Shown: positions 43,460-53,396 of the stretch, one piece after another
How the letters are laid out: the number at the start of each line of letters is the position of its first letter
How positions within the stretch are numbered: position 1 is the first letter of the stretch
Source: DATAFF01 sp963744915
Lineage (GTDB): Bacteria; Pseudomonadota; Alphaproteobacteria; Rhizobiales; Aestuariivirgaceae
Reading direction: 5' to 3'
Assembly (NCBI GenBank): GCA_963744915.1
Contig: CAVUUY010000023.1
Location: forward strand, 1 to 64,000
Length of the DNA stretch: 64,000 bases
Made by a program: the position numbers and the translations under genes
The notes under the pieces: model-generated
What the model saw: the letters and a program-made list of their open reading frames with translations, nothing else
What the model was told of the DNA's origin: nothing
The model's database searches: none

Positions 43460-43561
43460 TAACTGTATCCAGTCGTCTGGATTTGCGAGTGGCTCCTGTC
43501 CACTCTGTTTGACGCCTCCCTGTTAGACTCCAGAGCCGCTACGATGCGGCTCTCTTTTTTT
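43460..43561 (+). ncRNA. Candidate CtrA-linked small RNA with three hairpins
   Basis: The sequence between the CtrA box and rcdA folds by eye into three perfect stems: ATCCAG/CTGGAT with a 4-nt loop (43467-43482), GAGTGG/CCACTC with a 7-nt loop (43487-43505) and AGAGCCGC/GCGGCTCT (43532-43553) followed by a T-run. The single-stranded link 43512-43531 has CCTCCC, complementary to Shine-Dalgarno sequences. A strong intrinsic terminator so far from the short DUF1192 gene and 155 nt before rcdA suggests a separate transcript of about 100 nt. The 5' end is a guess. It could instead be the attenuated leader of rcdA or the 3' UTR of the DUF1192 transcript. Confidence 0.45.
43532..43561 (+). terminator. 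Rho-independent terminator upstream of rcdA
   Basis: A perfect 8-bp GC-rich stem (AGAGCCGC/GCGGCTCT) with a 6-nt TACGAT loop and then C followed by seven Ts. It ends any transcript from the DUF1192 region or the candidate small RNA. Confidence 0.88.
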
Positions 43562-43715
43562 GACAACCCTTCATGAATTTCCTGGCAACCTTCTTGCAGC
43601 ACAGTCTGCCGAACCGGGCACACGTGTCATATTGACCGCCGTCATGGCCCTGTTCATCATGAGCTTTCAAAGGTGCGAGGGGCCGGCACACGGCCCTCCG
43701 GGTGAGAGGTAGCGT

Positions 43716-44240
43716 ATGGCAGAGGCGGGGCAAGGATCAGTGGCGCGGCCGGTCAATTTTCTGGCACGCTTCACGGCATCGTCGCAATTTCACAAGGTTT
43801 TCCGCGAGGGCATGGGGCTTGTCGAGGAAACGGCGAACTATCTCGACGGGCCGGGCCGCCATGATGCCCGCTCCCTCGACCGCCATGGGGCAATTGCCTA
43901 TGCCACCGAGAGCATGCGCCTGACCACGCGTCTCATGCAGCTTGCCTCATGGCTGCTGCTCCAGCGGGCGGTGGGCCAGGGCGAGCTGACCGACGAGGCC
44001 GCCGCCGCCGAGAATCACCGCATCAATCTCGGCGAGATCGGCGCCGGGGCGCCGCTGAGCGGCAGCGATCAGCTGCCGGCCGCGCTGCAGGCCCTGGTGC
44101 AACGCAGCCTGCAGCTCCATTTCCGGATTTTGCGGCTTGATCGGTTGATCGTCGAGGGCCGCACCCCGCCGAGCGAGCCGCCCAACCCGGTCGCCAGTCA
44201 GGTCGACCGGCTGCAGCGCGTCTTCGCCGGGCTGCGCTGA
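43716..44240 (+). CDS. rcdA: Regulator of CtrA degradation RcdA
   Basis: A 174-residue DUF1465 protein. In Caulobacter RcdA is the adaptor that, with CpdR and PopA, helps ClpXP degrade the cell-cycle master regulator CtrA. Conserved helical blocks are VNFLARFTASSQFHKVFREG, MGLVEETANYLDGPGR, YATESMRLTTRLMQLASWLL and the C-terminal LQALVQRSLQLHFRILRLDR. Length fits. A GAGAGGT site precedes the ATG at 43716. A CtrA box and candidate small RNA lie upstream. Convergent with rpmE, 2 nt apart. Confidence 0.93.
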   Translation: MAEAGQGSVARPVNFLARFTASSQFHKVFREGMGLVEETANYLDGPGRHDARSLDRHGAIAYATESMRLTTRLMQLASWLLLQRAVGQGELTDEAAAAENHRINLGEIGAGAPLSGSDQLPAALQALVQRSLQLHFRILRLDRLIVEGRTPPSEPPNPVASQVDRLQRVFAGLR

Positions 44241-44242
44241 GC

Positions 44243-44473
44243 CTAGCCCTTGCTTTTGTCGAGGAATCCGAACTTCCTGTTGAACTTGCCGAGCCGCCCG
44301 CCGCGGTCGACCAGCTGCTGGTGGCCGCCGGTCCAGGCCGGATGCGACTTCGAATCGATATCGAGATGCATGGTGTCGCCGGCCTTGCCCCAGGTCGAGC
44401 GGGTCTCGAAGGTGGTTCCGTCGGTCATCACCACCTTGATGGTGTGATATTCGGGATGGATATTGCCTTTCAT
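44243..44473 (-). CDS. rpmE: 50S ribosomal protein L31
   Basis: A 76-residue bL31 with MKGNIHPEYHTIKVVMTDG, the conserved start, then DIDSKSHPAWTGGHQQLVDR and a GKFNRKFGFL end. It lacks the zinc-binding CxxC, so it is the zinc-independent form. The start at MKGNIHP was chosen by family; a longer frame upstream has no match. Convergent with rcdA. Confidence 0.94.
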   Translation of the reverse strand: MKGNIHPEYHTIKVVMTDGTTFETRSTWGKAGDTMHLDIDSKSHPAWTGGHQQLVDRGGRLGKFNRKFGFLDKSKG

Positions 44474-44577
44474 GGCGGCTCCGCAGTGCTGCAGCATTTC
44501 GGGATGCGGCTCTATAAACGAGGCTTTGGACCGGTGCAAGGCTTGGCGCCCCGGGTGTTCGGCGCTAAAGGACGCTG

Positions 44578-46386
<1,809 letters not shown>

Positions 46387-46413
46387 CCACCGGGCGGCGG
46401 TTGCCTTCCCGCC

Positions 46414-47445
46414 TCAGCGCTCGGTGAGCTTGAGCTCGATCCGCCGGTTGCGCGTCTTGATCTCTTCGCTATCGCCTTGCTCGATCGGCTGGAACTCGCC
46501 GAACCCCGCCGCGACCAGCCGGTTGGGCGAAACCCCTTGCGCGATCAGCTCCTTGACCACGGCGATGGCGCGCGCCGCCGAGAGCTCCCAGTTCGACGAG
46601 AAAGCCGAGGTCTGGATCGGATCCGTGTCGGTGTGGCCGTCGACCCGCAGGACCCAGGCGAGATCCTTCGGGATCTCCGTCTCGAGCTCCCTCATCGCCG
46701 AGGCCAGCTTGTCGAGCTCAGGCCGCCCCGCCGGATTGATCTCCGCCGAGCCCTTGGGGAACAGCACCTCCGACTGGAACACGAAACGGTCGCCGACCAC
46801 CCGGATGTCCGAGCGCTGCGACAGGATCTGGCGCAGCCTTCCGAAGAATTCCGAGCGGTAGCGGGCCAGCTCCTGGACGCGCTGGGCCAGCGCCACATTG
46901 AGCCGACGCCCGAGATCGGCAATCTGCGTCTTCGAATCCTGGTCGCGCGCTTCCGCCGCCTCGAGCGCTTCATTGAGCGCCGCGATCTGCCGGCGCAGCG
47001 CTGCGATCTGTTGATTGAGCAGCTCGATCCGGGCCATCGCCTCGGACGAGATCTTGCGTTCGCTGTCGAGCTGCCCGCGCAGGCCGGTGAGGGCGGAACT
47101 GTCGGTGTTTTCCTTGAGCGTGAAGCTGTCGACCAGGCTCTGGAGCTTGCTTTTGTCGGCGCGCGCCGTCTGCAGATCGTCGGTCAGCGCCGCCAGCGAA
47201 GTTTCGAGCTCCGTCTTGGTGGATTTTTCCAGCGCCAGCAGCTGCGTCAGCTCGGCAATTTGCGCCTTGAGCCGCGTCAGCACCGTATCCCTGCCGCTGA
47301 TTTCCCGCGACAGCAGGAACTGGGTGATCATGAACACCGACATGAGAAAGGTGATGACCAGCAGCAGCTGCGCCATGGCATCGACGAAGCCCGGCCAGTA
47401 ATAGGCATCGTCGCGTCCGAACCGGCGGCCAATGGAACGGGCCAT
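46414..47445 (-). CDS. MotB/OmpA-type peptidoglycan-binding membrane protein
   Basis: A 343-residue inner-membrane protein: cytoplasmic basic start, one helix (PGFVDAMAQLLLVITFLMSV), a long coiled coil (about 55-215) and a C-terminal OmpA domain with LRVDGHTDTDPIQT, SSNWELSAARAIAVVKELI and IKTRNRRIELKLTE that binds peptidoglycan. It pairs with the MotA/TolQ-like protein encoded 4 nt upstream on the same strand. Such pairs use proton flow across the envelope; a flagellar role is unlikely as no flagellar genes are near. Confidence 0.9.
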   Translation of the reverse strand: MARSIGRRFGRDDAYYWPGFVDAMAQLLLVITFLMSVFMITQFLLSREISGRDTVLTRLKAQIAELTQLLALEKSTKTELETSLAALTDDLQTARADKSKLQSLVDSFTLKENTDSSALTGLRGQLDSERKISSEAMARIELLNQQIAALRRQIAALNEALEAAEARDQDSKTQIADLGRRLNVALAQRVQELARYRSEFFGRLRQILSQRSDIRVVGDRFVFQSEVLFPKGSAEINPAGRPELDKLASAMRELETEIPKDLAWVLRVDGHTDTDPIQTSAFSSNWELSAARAIAVVKELIAQGVSPNRLVAAGFGEFQPIEQGDSEEIKTRNRRIELKLTER

Positions 47446-47449
47446 CGCC

Positions 47450-48553
47450 TTACTCGTCCTTCGGCTTCGACTGCTTCAGCGCCTGCCGCAGCGCTGCCGC
47501 CGAGCTCTCGCGCGGCGGCGGTGGTGCCGGCATTGCCGGCCGTCCTTCGGGCGGCGCCAGGCGGGCGATGATCCGGCGGAACTCGGCATTCTGCTCCGAC
47601 TGGGTCTGCGCCCATTGCCGCACGATGCGCTGCTCCTCGCGCATCTGCTGGACCAGCGACTGCACGGCATCGGCAAGCCGCGCCATGGCCTCGGGATCGC
47701 TGTCGCCGCCGGCCTGGCCAGCGCCGGAATCCGACAGCGCCTCGTCGAGCGTCTGGTTCATCCGCTCGATGCCCTGCTGCAGGTCGCGCAGATCGAGCCG
47801 AAGATATTGCGGCACCGCAAACTGCGACTGGCCGCCCGCCGCGATGTCGGTGATCGTCGACAGCCAGTCCTCGAGGTCGGTGTAGAAGCGGTTCTGCGCC
47901 TGGCTCGCCTGCAGGTCGAGAAAGCCCAGGACCAGCGAGCCGGCAAGGCCGAACAGCGATGAGGAGAACGACGTTCCCATGCCGGCGAGCGGCGCTTCGA
48001 GACCGCGCTTCAGCTCCTCGAACACCGACCCCGACTGCGAGTTGATGTCGAGCGAGCGAATCGCCGTGCTGACCGACTGCACCGTCTCGAGCAGGCCCCA
48101 AAAGGTGCCGAGCAGCCCGAGAAAGATCAGGAGCCCGATCAAATAGCGTGAAATATCGCGCGCTTCGTCGAGCCGCGAGGCGAGCGAATCGAGCAGCGAC
48201 CGCATGGTCAGCGGCGACAGCACGGTCGGCCCCTTGCGGTCCCTGAGCAGCGTCGCCATGGGCGCGAGCAGAGTGGGCCTGTAGGGAATCTCGAGGCCGG
48301 GATCCGCAATGCGGAAATGGTTGATCCAATTTACCTCGGGGAACAGTCGCCACACCATGCGGAAGGAATAGATGACGCCGATGAGAAGGAGCGCGACGAT
48401 GGTTCCGTTGAGGCCGACATTATGCTGAAATGCCTCGCGAATCGTCGGAAAAAGCACCGCCGCCAGGATCCCCACCAGGACGATGAACACCATCATCCGC
48501 ACCATGTAGACGCGCGGCAGATCCAGGACGTGCGTGTCGCTACCTCGATTCAT
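47450..48553 (-). CDS. MotA/TolQ/ExbB-like proton-channel protein
   Basis: A 367-residue membrane protein with several helices (RMMVFIVLVGILAAVLFPTI; VGLNGTIVALLLIGVIYSF; YLIGLLIFLGLLGTFWGLLE) and the MotA/TolQ block LLGTFWGLLETVQSVS followed by GMGTSFSSSLFGLAGSLVLG. The C-terminal part is a coiled coil and Pro-rich tail. It belongs with the MotB/OmpA-like partner just downstream. A cell-envelope energy-coupling role is inferred; the pair is a conserved, non-flagellar one in this order. Confidence 0.9.
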   Translation of the reverse strand: MNRGSDTHVLDLPRVYMVRMMVFIVLVGILAAVLFPTIREAFQHNVGLNGTIVALLLIGVIYSFRMVWRLFPEVNWINHFRIADPGLEIPYRPTLLAPMATLLRDRKGPTVLSPLTMRSLLDSLASRLDEARDISRYLIGLLIFLGLLGTFWGLLETVQSVSTAIRSLDINSQSGSVFEELKRGLEAPLAGMGTSFSSSLFGLAGSLVLGFLDLQASQAQNRFYTDLEDWLSTITDIAAGGQSQFAVPQYLRLDLRDLQQGIERMNQTLDEALSDSGAGQAGGDSDPEAMARLADAVQSLVQQMREEQRIVRQWAQTQSEQNAEFRRIIARLAPPEGRPAMPAPPPPRESSAAALRQALKQSKPKDE

Positions 48554-48647
48554 AGGGCGCTCCCGGCTCCCATCTCAGCCTTGCCGCGCAGGATGACGCA
48601 ATCGACCGGTCGTGTCACGCCCAAGCCGGCCATTATACGGCCATTCA

Positions 48648-49481
48648 TCAACTGCGCATTTCTGCCGTTTCATCGGATTGCGACGGCCGGCGCGCCGCTG
48701 CAAGTTCCTGGGCAATTTGTGAATAAAGCTCACCGTTCGCCGCCATGACGTCTCCCGTGGCAAGCACATCCGGAGCTCCGTCGATGTCTCCTGCCATGCC
48801 GCCGGCCTCGCGCACGATCACAATCCCGGCAGCGATGTCCCAGGCTTTCAGCCCGCGCTCCCAATAGCCGTCGAATCGCCCCGCCGCAACAAAGGCAAGG
48901 TCGAGCGCCGCTGCGCCGAATCGCCGGATTCCTGCCACCCTGGCCTGAACCCGGGCGAGCTCGCGGCGGAACTGGGCATGATCGCCGCGCCCGAGATGGG
49001 GAACGCCGCAGGCGATCACCGCCTCCTGGATGTCGCGCCGCGCTGCCACCCGCAGGCGCCGCCGGTCGTTGAAATAGGCACCGCGGCCGCGCTCGGCGGC
49101 GAACAGCTCGTCGGTGATCGGATTGTAGATGATCCCGGCGATGATTTCGTCTGCCCGGCGAAGCGCGATCGAAATGGCGAAATGCGGAATTCCGTGGATG
49201 AAATTGGTCGTGCCGTCGATTGGATCGACGATCCAGCAATGGCTCGTGTCGATGCCCTCGGTCCGGCCGCTCTCCTCCATCAGGAAGCTCCATTGCGGCC
49301 GCGCCTTGAGAAGCTCCTCGCGGATCGTCTGCTCGGCCCGCTGGTCCGACCGGGTGACGAAATTGGCCGGCCCCTTCTGCGACACCTGCAGGCTCTCGAC
49401 CTCGCCGAAATCGCGACGGATCGCCCGCGACGCCTTGCGGGCGGCATTGATCATCACGGTGAGGAGCGGCGAGGCGGGCAT
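48648..49481 (-). CDS. suhB: Inositol-1-monophosphatase family protein
   Basis: A 277-residue Mg2+-dependent phosphatase of the SuhB/IMPase type. Metal sites are FLMEESGRTEG, CWIVDPIDGTTNFIHGIPHF and the C-terminal LKAWDIAAGIVIVREAGG. Substrate could be inositol-1-phosphate or another sugar phosphate; SuhB-like proteins also bind RNA polymerase in some bacteria. The start at MPASPLLTV was chosen because the longer upstream frame is a shadow of the Sel1 gene. Confidence 0.92.
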   Translation of the reverse strand: MPASPLLTVMINAARKASRAIRRDFGEVESLQVSQKGPANFVTRSDQRAEQTIREELLKARPQWSFLMEESGRTEGIDTSHCWIVDPIDGTTNFIHGIPHFAISIALRRADEIIAGIIYNPITDELFAAERGRGAYFNDRRRLRVAARRDIQEAVIACGVPHLGRGDHAQFRRELARVQARVAGIRRFGAAALDLAFVAAGRFDGYWERGLKAWDIAAGIVIVREAGGMAGDIDGAPDVLATGDVMAANGELYSQIAQELAAARRPSQSDETAEMRS

Positions 49482-49551
49482 CGGCGGCGGGTTTTCCGAA
49501 GGGGTTGGCGGCGCCCCGTGTAGCAAGCCGCGGCGTTGCTGGATAGCCCTA

Positions 49552-50517
49552 CTATTTGATTCGCCGCGGTCCGAATTTGGGTGGCGCGGCGGTGGTGACC
49601 ATATTGACGGCGACAGGCTTGAACGCCTTGGCCTGCTGTTCCGCCTCGGCGCGCTCTTCCGGGGTGAGCTTGTCGAGCATCTGATCGAGCTCCGGATCGG
49701 GCTTGCCGCCATTGCGGGCGAGCAGGTTCCACTTCGCGGCCTCGGCCAGGCTGAGCGGCACGCCCTTGCCGACGACATAAAGCCGGGCCAGCCGGTTCTG
49801 CGCCACCGGGTTGCCGCGCTGGGCGGCCACCGTCAGCCATTGCGCACCGATCTTCTCGTCCTTCTGGACGCCATCGCCGCGAAACACCAGCACGCCATAG
49901 TCGAGCGCCGCATCCGGCAGGCCTTTCAGGGCCGCCCGCTTGAACCATTCCGCGGCCAGCGTCGGGCTCTTCTCGACGCCGCGGCCTTCGAGATACATCA
50001 CGCCCAGATTGTACTCGGCATCGGGCAGGCCCTGGGCGGCCGCCGCCTGGAACCACTTGCTGGCCTCCGCCCAATTCGGCGTACGTCCGCCGGCACCGGC
50101 GAGGAGCAGCCCGAGATTGTGCTGTGCTGCCGTATGGCCGCCCTCGGCCGCCGCCGTCAGCCATTTGCGCCCGACCTCGAAATCGGCCGGTCCCAGCCGG
50201 CCGTCGAGATAAAGCATGGCCAGCGCGAACATCGCCCCGACATGGCCGCGCCGCGCCGCGCTCTCGTACCAGGTTGCCGCAGTTTTGACATCCTTGCCGA
50301 CGCCGCGCCCATTCTCGTAGAGAGCACCGAGCATCGCCTGCGCCCGCACGTCGCCGGCCGTCGCAAGCGGCGAGGCGACCTCATAGGCGGCCTTGTAGTT
50401 GTTGTCGGAAAACAGCGCCACCGCCTCCTCGAAGGTCGGCTTTTTCGCCGCCGCGAGCACGCTCGAGCTGCCGAGCAGGACGAGCAGGACCGCCATCGGC
50501 GCCCACGGTTTCCTCAT
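49552..50517 (-). CDS. Secreted Sel1-repeat protein
   Basis: A 321-residue protein with a signal peptide (MRKPWAPMAVLLVLLGSSSV, cleavage near VLAAA) and six or so Sel1-like TPR repeats of about 36 residues (AQAMLGALYENGRGVGKDVK; AEYNLGVMYLEGRGVEKSPT; AQNRLARLYVVGKGVPLSLA). Sel1 repeats mediate protein contacts; here presumably periplasmic. The C-terminus is a short charged helix and a Pro-rich end. Overlaps the thiE-like gene by 4 nt, in the conserved fba-thiE-Sel1-suhB order. Confidence 0.9.
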   Translation of the reverse strand: MRKPWAPMAVLLVLLGSSSVLAAAKKPTFEEAVALFSDNNYKAAYEVASPLATAGDVRAQAMLGALYENGRGVGKDVKTAATWYESAARRGHVGAMFALAMLYLDGRLGPADFEVGRKWLTAAAEGGHTAAQHNLGLLLAGAGGRTPNWAEASKWFQAAAAQGLPDAEYNLGVMYLEGRGVEKSPTLAAEWFKRAALKGLPDAALDYGVLVFRGDGVQKDEKIGAQWLTVAAQRGNPVAQNRLARLYVVGKGVPLSLAEAAKWNLLARNGGKPDPELDQMLDKLTPEERAEAEQQAKAFKPVAVNMVTTAAPPKFGPRRIK

Positions 50518-51134
50518 CGCCCCGCCTCGGCGAGAACGCCGCGATAGGCGCTGGCGATCCGGCGGGCTGCCGCCGGCTCCTCCCAAATGTCTGCCGCGGG
50601 AATGACGAAGTCGACTTTGCGGCGGGCGAGCCACGCCGCCTCATCGAGGCTGACCGGATCCGCCGCAACCACCGGCACTGTCGCGATCTCCGCCCACCAT
50701 GCGGCGAGCGGCTCGCCATCTGGGCCGATCCCGCGCAGCGCCACGTAATCGGCGCCGGCCTCGGCGAATTCCATGGCGCGGTGACGGCTTGCCCCCGCCA
50801 TGCCGCCGACGATTGCCGCGGCGCCCAGCACCTGACGCGCCGCCGCCACCAGCGCCGGCGAATCACGCAATTCCACGCCGTCGGCACCCGTCGTTAGAGC
50901 CAGCTCGACCGCCTGCGCCAAGATCACCGCCGCACCCCCAGCTCGGCAAAGGGGCAGAATTGCCTCAACGACGCGGCGGATTGCCCCACTGTCCCCGGAC
51001 TGCCCAACACAAACACAACCGACTTCTCCCACCGCGAGCGCCGCCGCAAGGCAGCGCGCGAGGTTTTCCACATCCCCATCGCAGGGTGCTACGAGGAAAA
51101 GGCGGCACTTGGGCTCTTCCGTGGCAGCGTTCAT
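50514..51134 (-). CDS. thiE: Thiamine-phosphate synthase-like TIM-barrel protein
   Basis: A 206-residue ThiE/TenI-like protein. Matching blocks: CRLFLVAPCDGD at the start, VILAQAVELALTTGADGVEL (the ADGVxL motif), AIVGGMAGASRHRAMEFAEA and GADYVALRGIGPDGEPLAAW (equivalent of ADYVxxGPVxPTxTK). Several pyrophosphate-binding residues of true ThiE appear changed, so activity joining HMP-PP and thiazole phosphate is not certain. Operon-like overlaps with fba (4 nt) and the Sel1 gene. Confidence 0.75.
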   Translation of the reverse strand: MNAATEEPKCRLFLVAPCDGDVENLARCLAAALAVGEVGCVCVGQSGDSGAIRRVVEAILPLCRAGGAAVILAQAVELALTTGADGVELRDSPALVAAARQVLGAAAIVGGMAGASRHRAMEFAEAGADYVALRGIGPDGEPLAAWWAEIATVPVVAADPVSLDEAAWLARRKVDFVIPAADIWEEPAAARRIASAYRGVLAEAGR

Positions 51135-52159
51135 GCCGCCTTTTCGAGCGACTCGCTCCATTTGCCGCTGGCCGCCAGCCCGTTCATCCGCGCCCGGTGG
51201 GCGAAGGCCGCCTGCGCCGCCGCCAGATTCTCCCGCCGGCCGGCCCATGCCTTGAGCGCCGCCGCCTGCAGCGCCCGGCCATAGGAGAAGGTGAGCTTCC
51301 AGGGCAGGGGGTCCATCGCATTCATCAGTGACAGATGGCGCGTCGCTTCCTCGTCCGATTGCCCGCCCGACAGGAAAGCGATCCCCGGCACCGCCGGCGG
51401 CACCGTCCGCTTGAGCACCCTGAGGGTGCGCTCGGCCACGTCCTCCGGGCTCGCCTTCTTGCCTGAATTCTTTCCTGGGACCACCATGTTCGGCTTGAGC
51501 ACCATCGCCTCGAGCCTGACCCGCGCCGCCGCCAGCGCGTCGAACACCGCCTCGAGGGTCCGCTCGGTCACCGTTTCGCAGGTCTCGATGCCGTGCTTCG
51601 CCACCGGCCCGTCCATCAGCACCTCGGGCTCGACGATAGGCACGATATTCTGCGCCTGGCACAGTGCCGCATAGCGGGCCAAAGCAGCGGCATTGGCGGC
51701 AATCGCATATGCCGTGGGAATGCCTTCGCCGATGTCGATCACCGCCCGCCATTTGGCGAAGCGGGCGCCGAGCCCGTGATAGTCCTTGAGGCGCTCGCCG
51801 AGACCGTCGAGCCCTTCGGTGATCTTCTCGCCCGGGAAGAACGGAATGTCCTTGGTGCCGCCATCGACCTTTATACCGGCGAGCGCCCCCGTCGCCGTGA
51901 TCTTATCGATGAGCGGCCGCCCGTCGCTCGCCTTCTGGCGGATTGTCTCGTCAAACAGGATCACGCCGGAAATGTGGTTGCGCATCGCCTCGAGGGCCGT
52001 GAACATCATCTCGCGGTAGTCGCGCCGGAGGTCGGCGGTTGATTCGACGCCGATCGAGTCGAAGCGCTTCTTGATCGTGGCGCCGCTCTCGTCGGCGGCC
52101 AGAATGCCCTTTCCGTCGGCCACCATCCGCTTGGCGATATCGTCGAGCTTGTCGGTCAT
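51131..52159 (-). CDS. fba: Class I fructose-bisphosphate aldolase
   Basis: A 342-residue class I (Schiff-base) aldolase cleaving fructose-1,6-bisphosphate. Motifs: GKGILAADESGATIKKRFDS at the N-terminus, GIKVDGGTKDI, NIVPIVEPEVLMDGP, the catalytic Lys in MVLKPNMVVPG and GIAFLSGGQSDEEATRHLSL. ATG at 52159 has a GGAGCGAAGC site. Part of the minus-strand tkt-pgk-fba-thiE group. Confidence 0.95.
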   Translation of the reverse strand: MTDKLDDIAKRMVADGKGILAADESGATIKKRFDSIGVESTADLRRDYREMMFTALEAMRNHISGVILFDETIRQKASDGRPLIDKITATGALAGIKVDGGTKDIPFFPGEKITEGLDGLGERLKDYHGLGARFAKWRAVIDIGEGIPTAYAIAANAAALARYAALCQAQNIVPIVEPEVLMDGPVAKHGIETCETVTERTLEAVFDALAAARVRLEAMVLKPNMVVPGKNSGKKASPEDVAERTLRVLKRTVPPAVPGIAFLSGGQSDEEATRHLSLMNAMDPLPWKLTFSYGRALQAAALKAWAGRRENLAAAQAAFAHRARMNGLAASGKWSESLEKAA

Positions 52160-52181
52160 TGCTTCGCTCCATTCCTGCAAT

Positions 52182-53396
52182 TCAAGGGCCGCCGTCGCGG
52201 CCAGATTCGAGCACTGCGATGCCTGGCAGCGGCTTGCCCTCGAGCCATTCGAGGAACGCTCCGCCGGCCGTGGAAACGAAGGTGAATGCCTCCGCGACAC
52301 CCGCCGCATTGAGCGCTGCCACCGTATCGCCGCCGCCGGCGATCGACACGAGGCTCCGGGCCTGCGTCAGGGCGCCGGCATGGCGCGCCGCCACCGCCGT
52401 CCCGTGGTCGAAGGGCTCGACCTCGAAGGCACCGAGCGGACCGTTCCACACCAGCGTCAACGCGCGGTCGAACACCCGCTTGATCTGTTCCAGGGTCTGC
52501 GGCCCGACATCGAGGATCATGTCCTCGGGCCCGACCCCGTCAAGGCCGACCACGCGCGACGCGACCCCCGGCTTGAGCGCTGGCGCGACCACCGCATCGA
52601 CCGGCAGCACGATCGTTTTGCCGCCGCTTTGCGCCTGCTGCATGATATCGCGCGCCGTCGCGAGAAGATCGGGCTCGCAGAGCGAGCGCCCGATCTGCCG
52701 GCCTTGGGCGGCGAGGAAGGTGTTGGCCATGCCGCCGCCGATGATCAGCGTGTCGGTGCGCGCAAGCAGATTGCCGAGCAGGTCGAGCTTGGTCGACACC
52801 TTGGCGCCGCCGACCACCGCCGCCAGCGGCCGGCGCGGATTGGTCAGCGCCGCCGCGATCGTCCCGAGCTCGAGCGCCAGCGCCCGCCCCGCCACCGCCG
52901 GCAGCAGATGCGCCACCCCCTCGGTCGAAGCATGGGCCCGATGCGACACCGAGAAGGCATCGTTCACATAGACATCGCCGAGCTTGGCCAGCGTCCGGGC
53001 GAAGGCCGGATCGTTGCTCTCCTCGCCGGGATGGAAGCGGGTGTTCTCGAACAGCAGCACCTCGCCGGGGCTGGCCGCCGCGGCCGCCTTCACTGCCGCA
53101 TCGTCGCGCCAGTCGGTAGCGATGAAGCGGACATCGACGCCGAGCGCGTCGGCGAGCGCCGGCGCCAGCGGCTTGAGCGACATCGCCGGCACCACCTTGC
53201 CCTTGGGCCGGTCGAAATGCGACAGGATAAGGACCGCGGCGCCCTTCTCCAGCAGCTCCTTGACGGTGGGCACCGCCCGCTCGATCCGGGTTGCGTCGCG
53301 CACCCTGCCGTCATCCAGCGGCACATTGAGATCGAGCCTGACCAGCGCCCGCTTGTTGCGCCAGTCGACCGCGTCAAGCGTCTTCAACCTCTCCAT
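52182..53396 (-). CDS. pgk: Phosphoglycerate kinase
   Basis: A 404-residue enzyme transferring phosphate from 1,3-bisphosphoglycerate to ADP. RALVRLDLNVPLDDGRVRDA with the Asp/Asn loop is at the N-terminus; LSHFDRPKGKVVPAMSLKPL, LLFENTRFHPGEESNDPAFA, VVGGAKVSTKLDLLGNLL and the ATP loop VWNGPLGAFEVEPF follow, with SIAGGGDTVAAL near the end. ATG at 53396 overlaps the transketolase stop by 23 nt. A gap gene, normally between tkt and pgk in this group, is absent. Confidence 0.96.
   Translation of the reverse strand: MERLKTLDAVDWRNKRALVRLDLNVPLDDGRVRDATRIERAVPTVKELLEKGAAVLILSHFDRPKGKVVPAMSLKPLAPALADALGVDVRFIATDWRDDAAVKAAAAASPGEVLLFENTRFHPGEESNDPAFARTLAKLGDVYVNDAFSVSHRAHASTEGVAHLLPAVAGRALALELGTIAAALTNPRRPLAAVVGGAKVSTKLDLLGNLLARTDTLIIGGGMANTFLAAQGRQIGRSLCEPDLLATARDIMQQAQSGGKTIVLPVDAVVAPALKPGVASRVVGLDGVGPEDMILDVGPQTLEQIKRVFDRALTLVWNGPLGAFEVEPFDHGTAVAARHAGALTQARSLVSIAGGGDTVAALNAAGVAEAFTFVSTAGGAFLEWLEGKPLPGIAVLESGRDGGP

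Noticed and set aside
46414..48553. Zorya-type anti-phage motor (MotA/MotB-like pair)
   Set aside because: No ZorC, ZorD or ZorE gene nearby, and the pair sits in a conserved housekeeping order between an ABC exporter and suhB.
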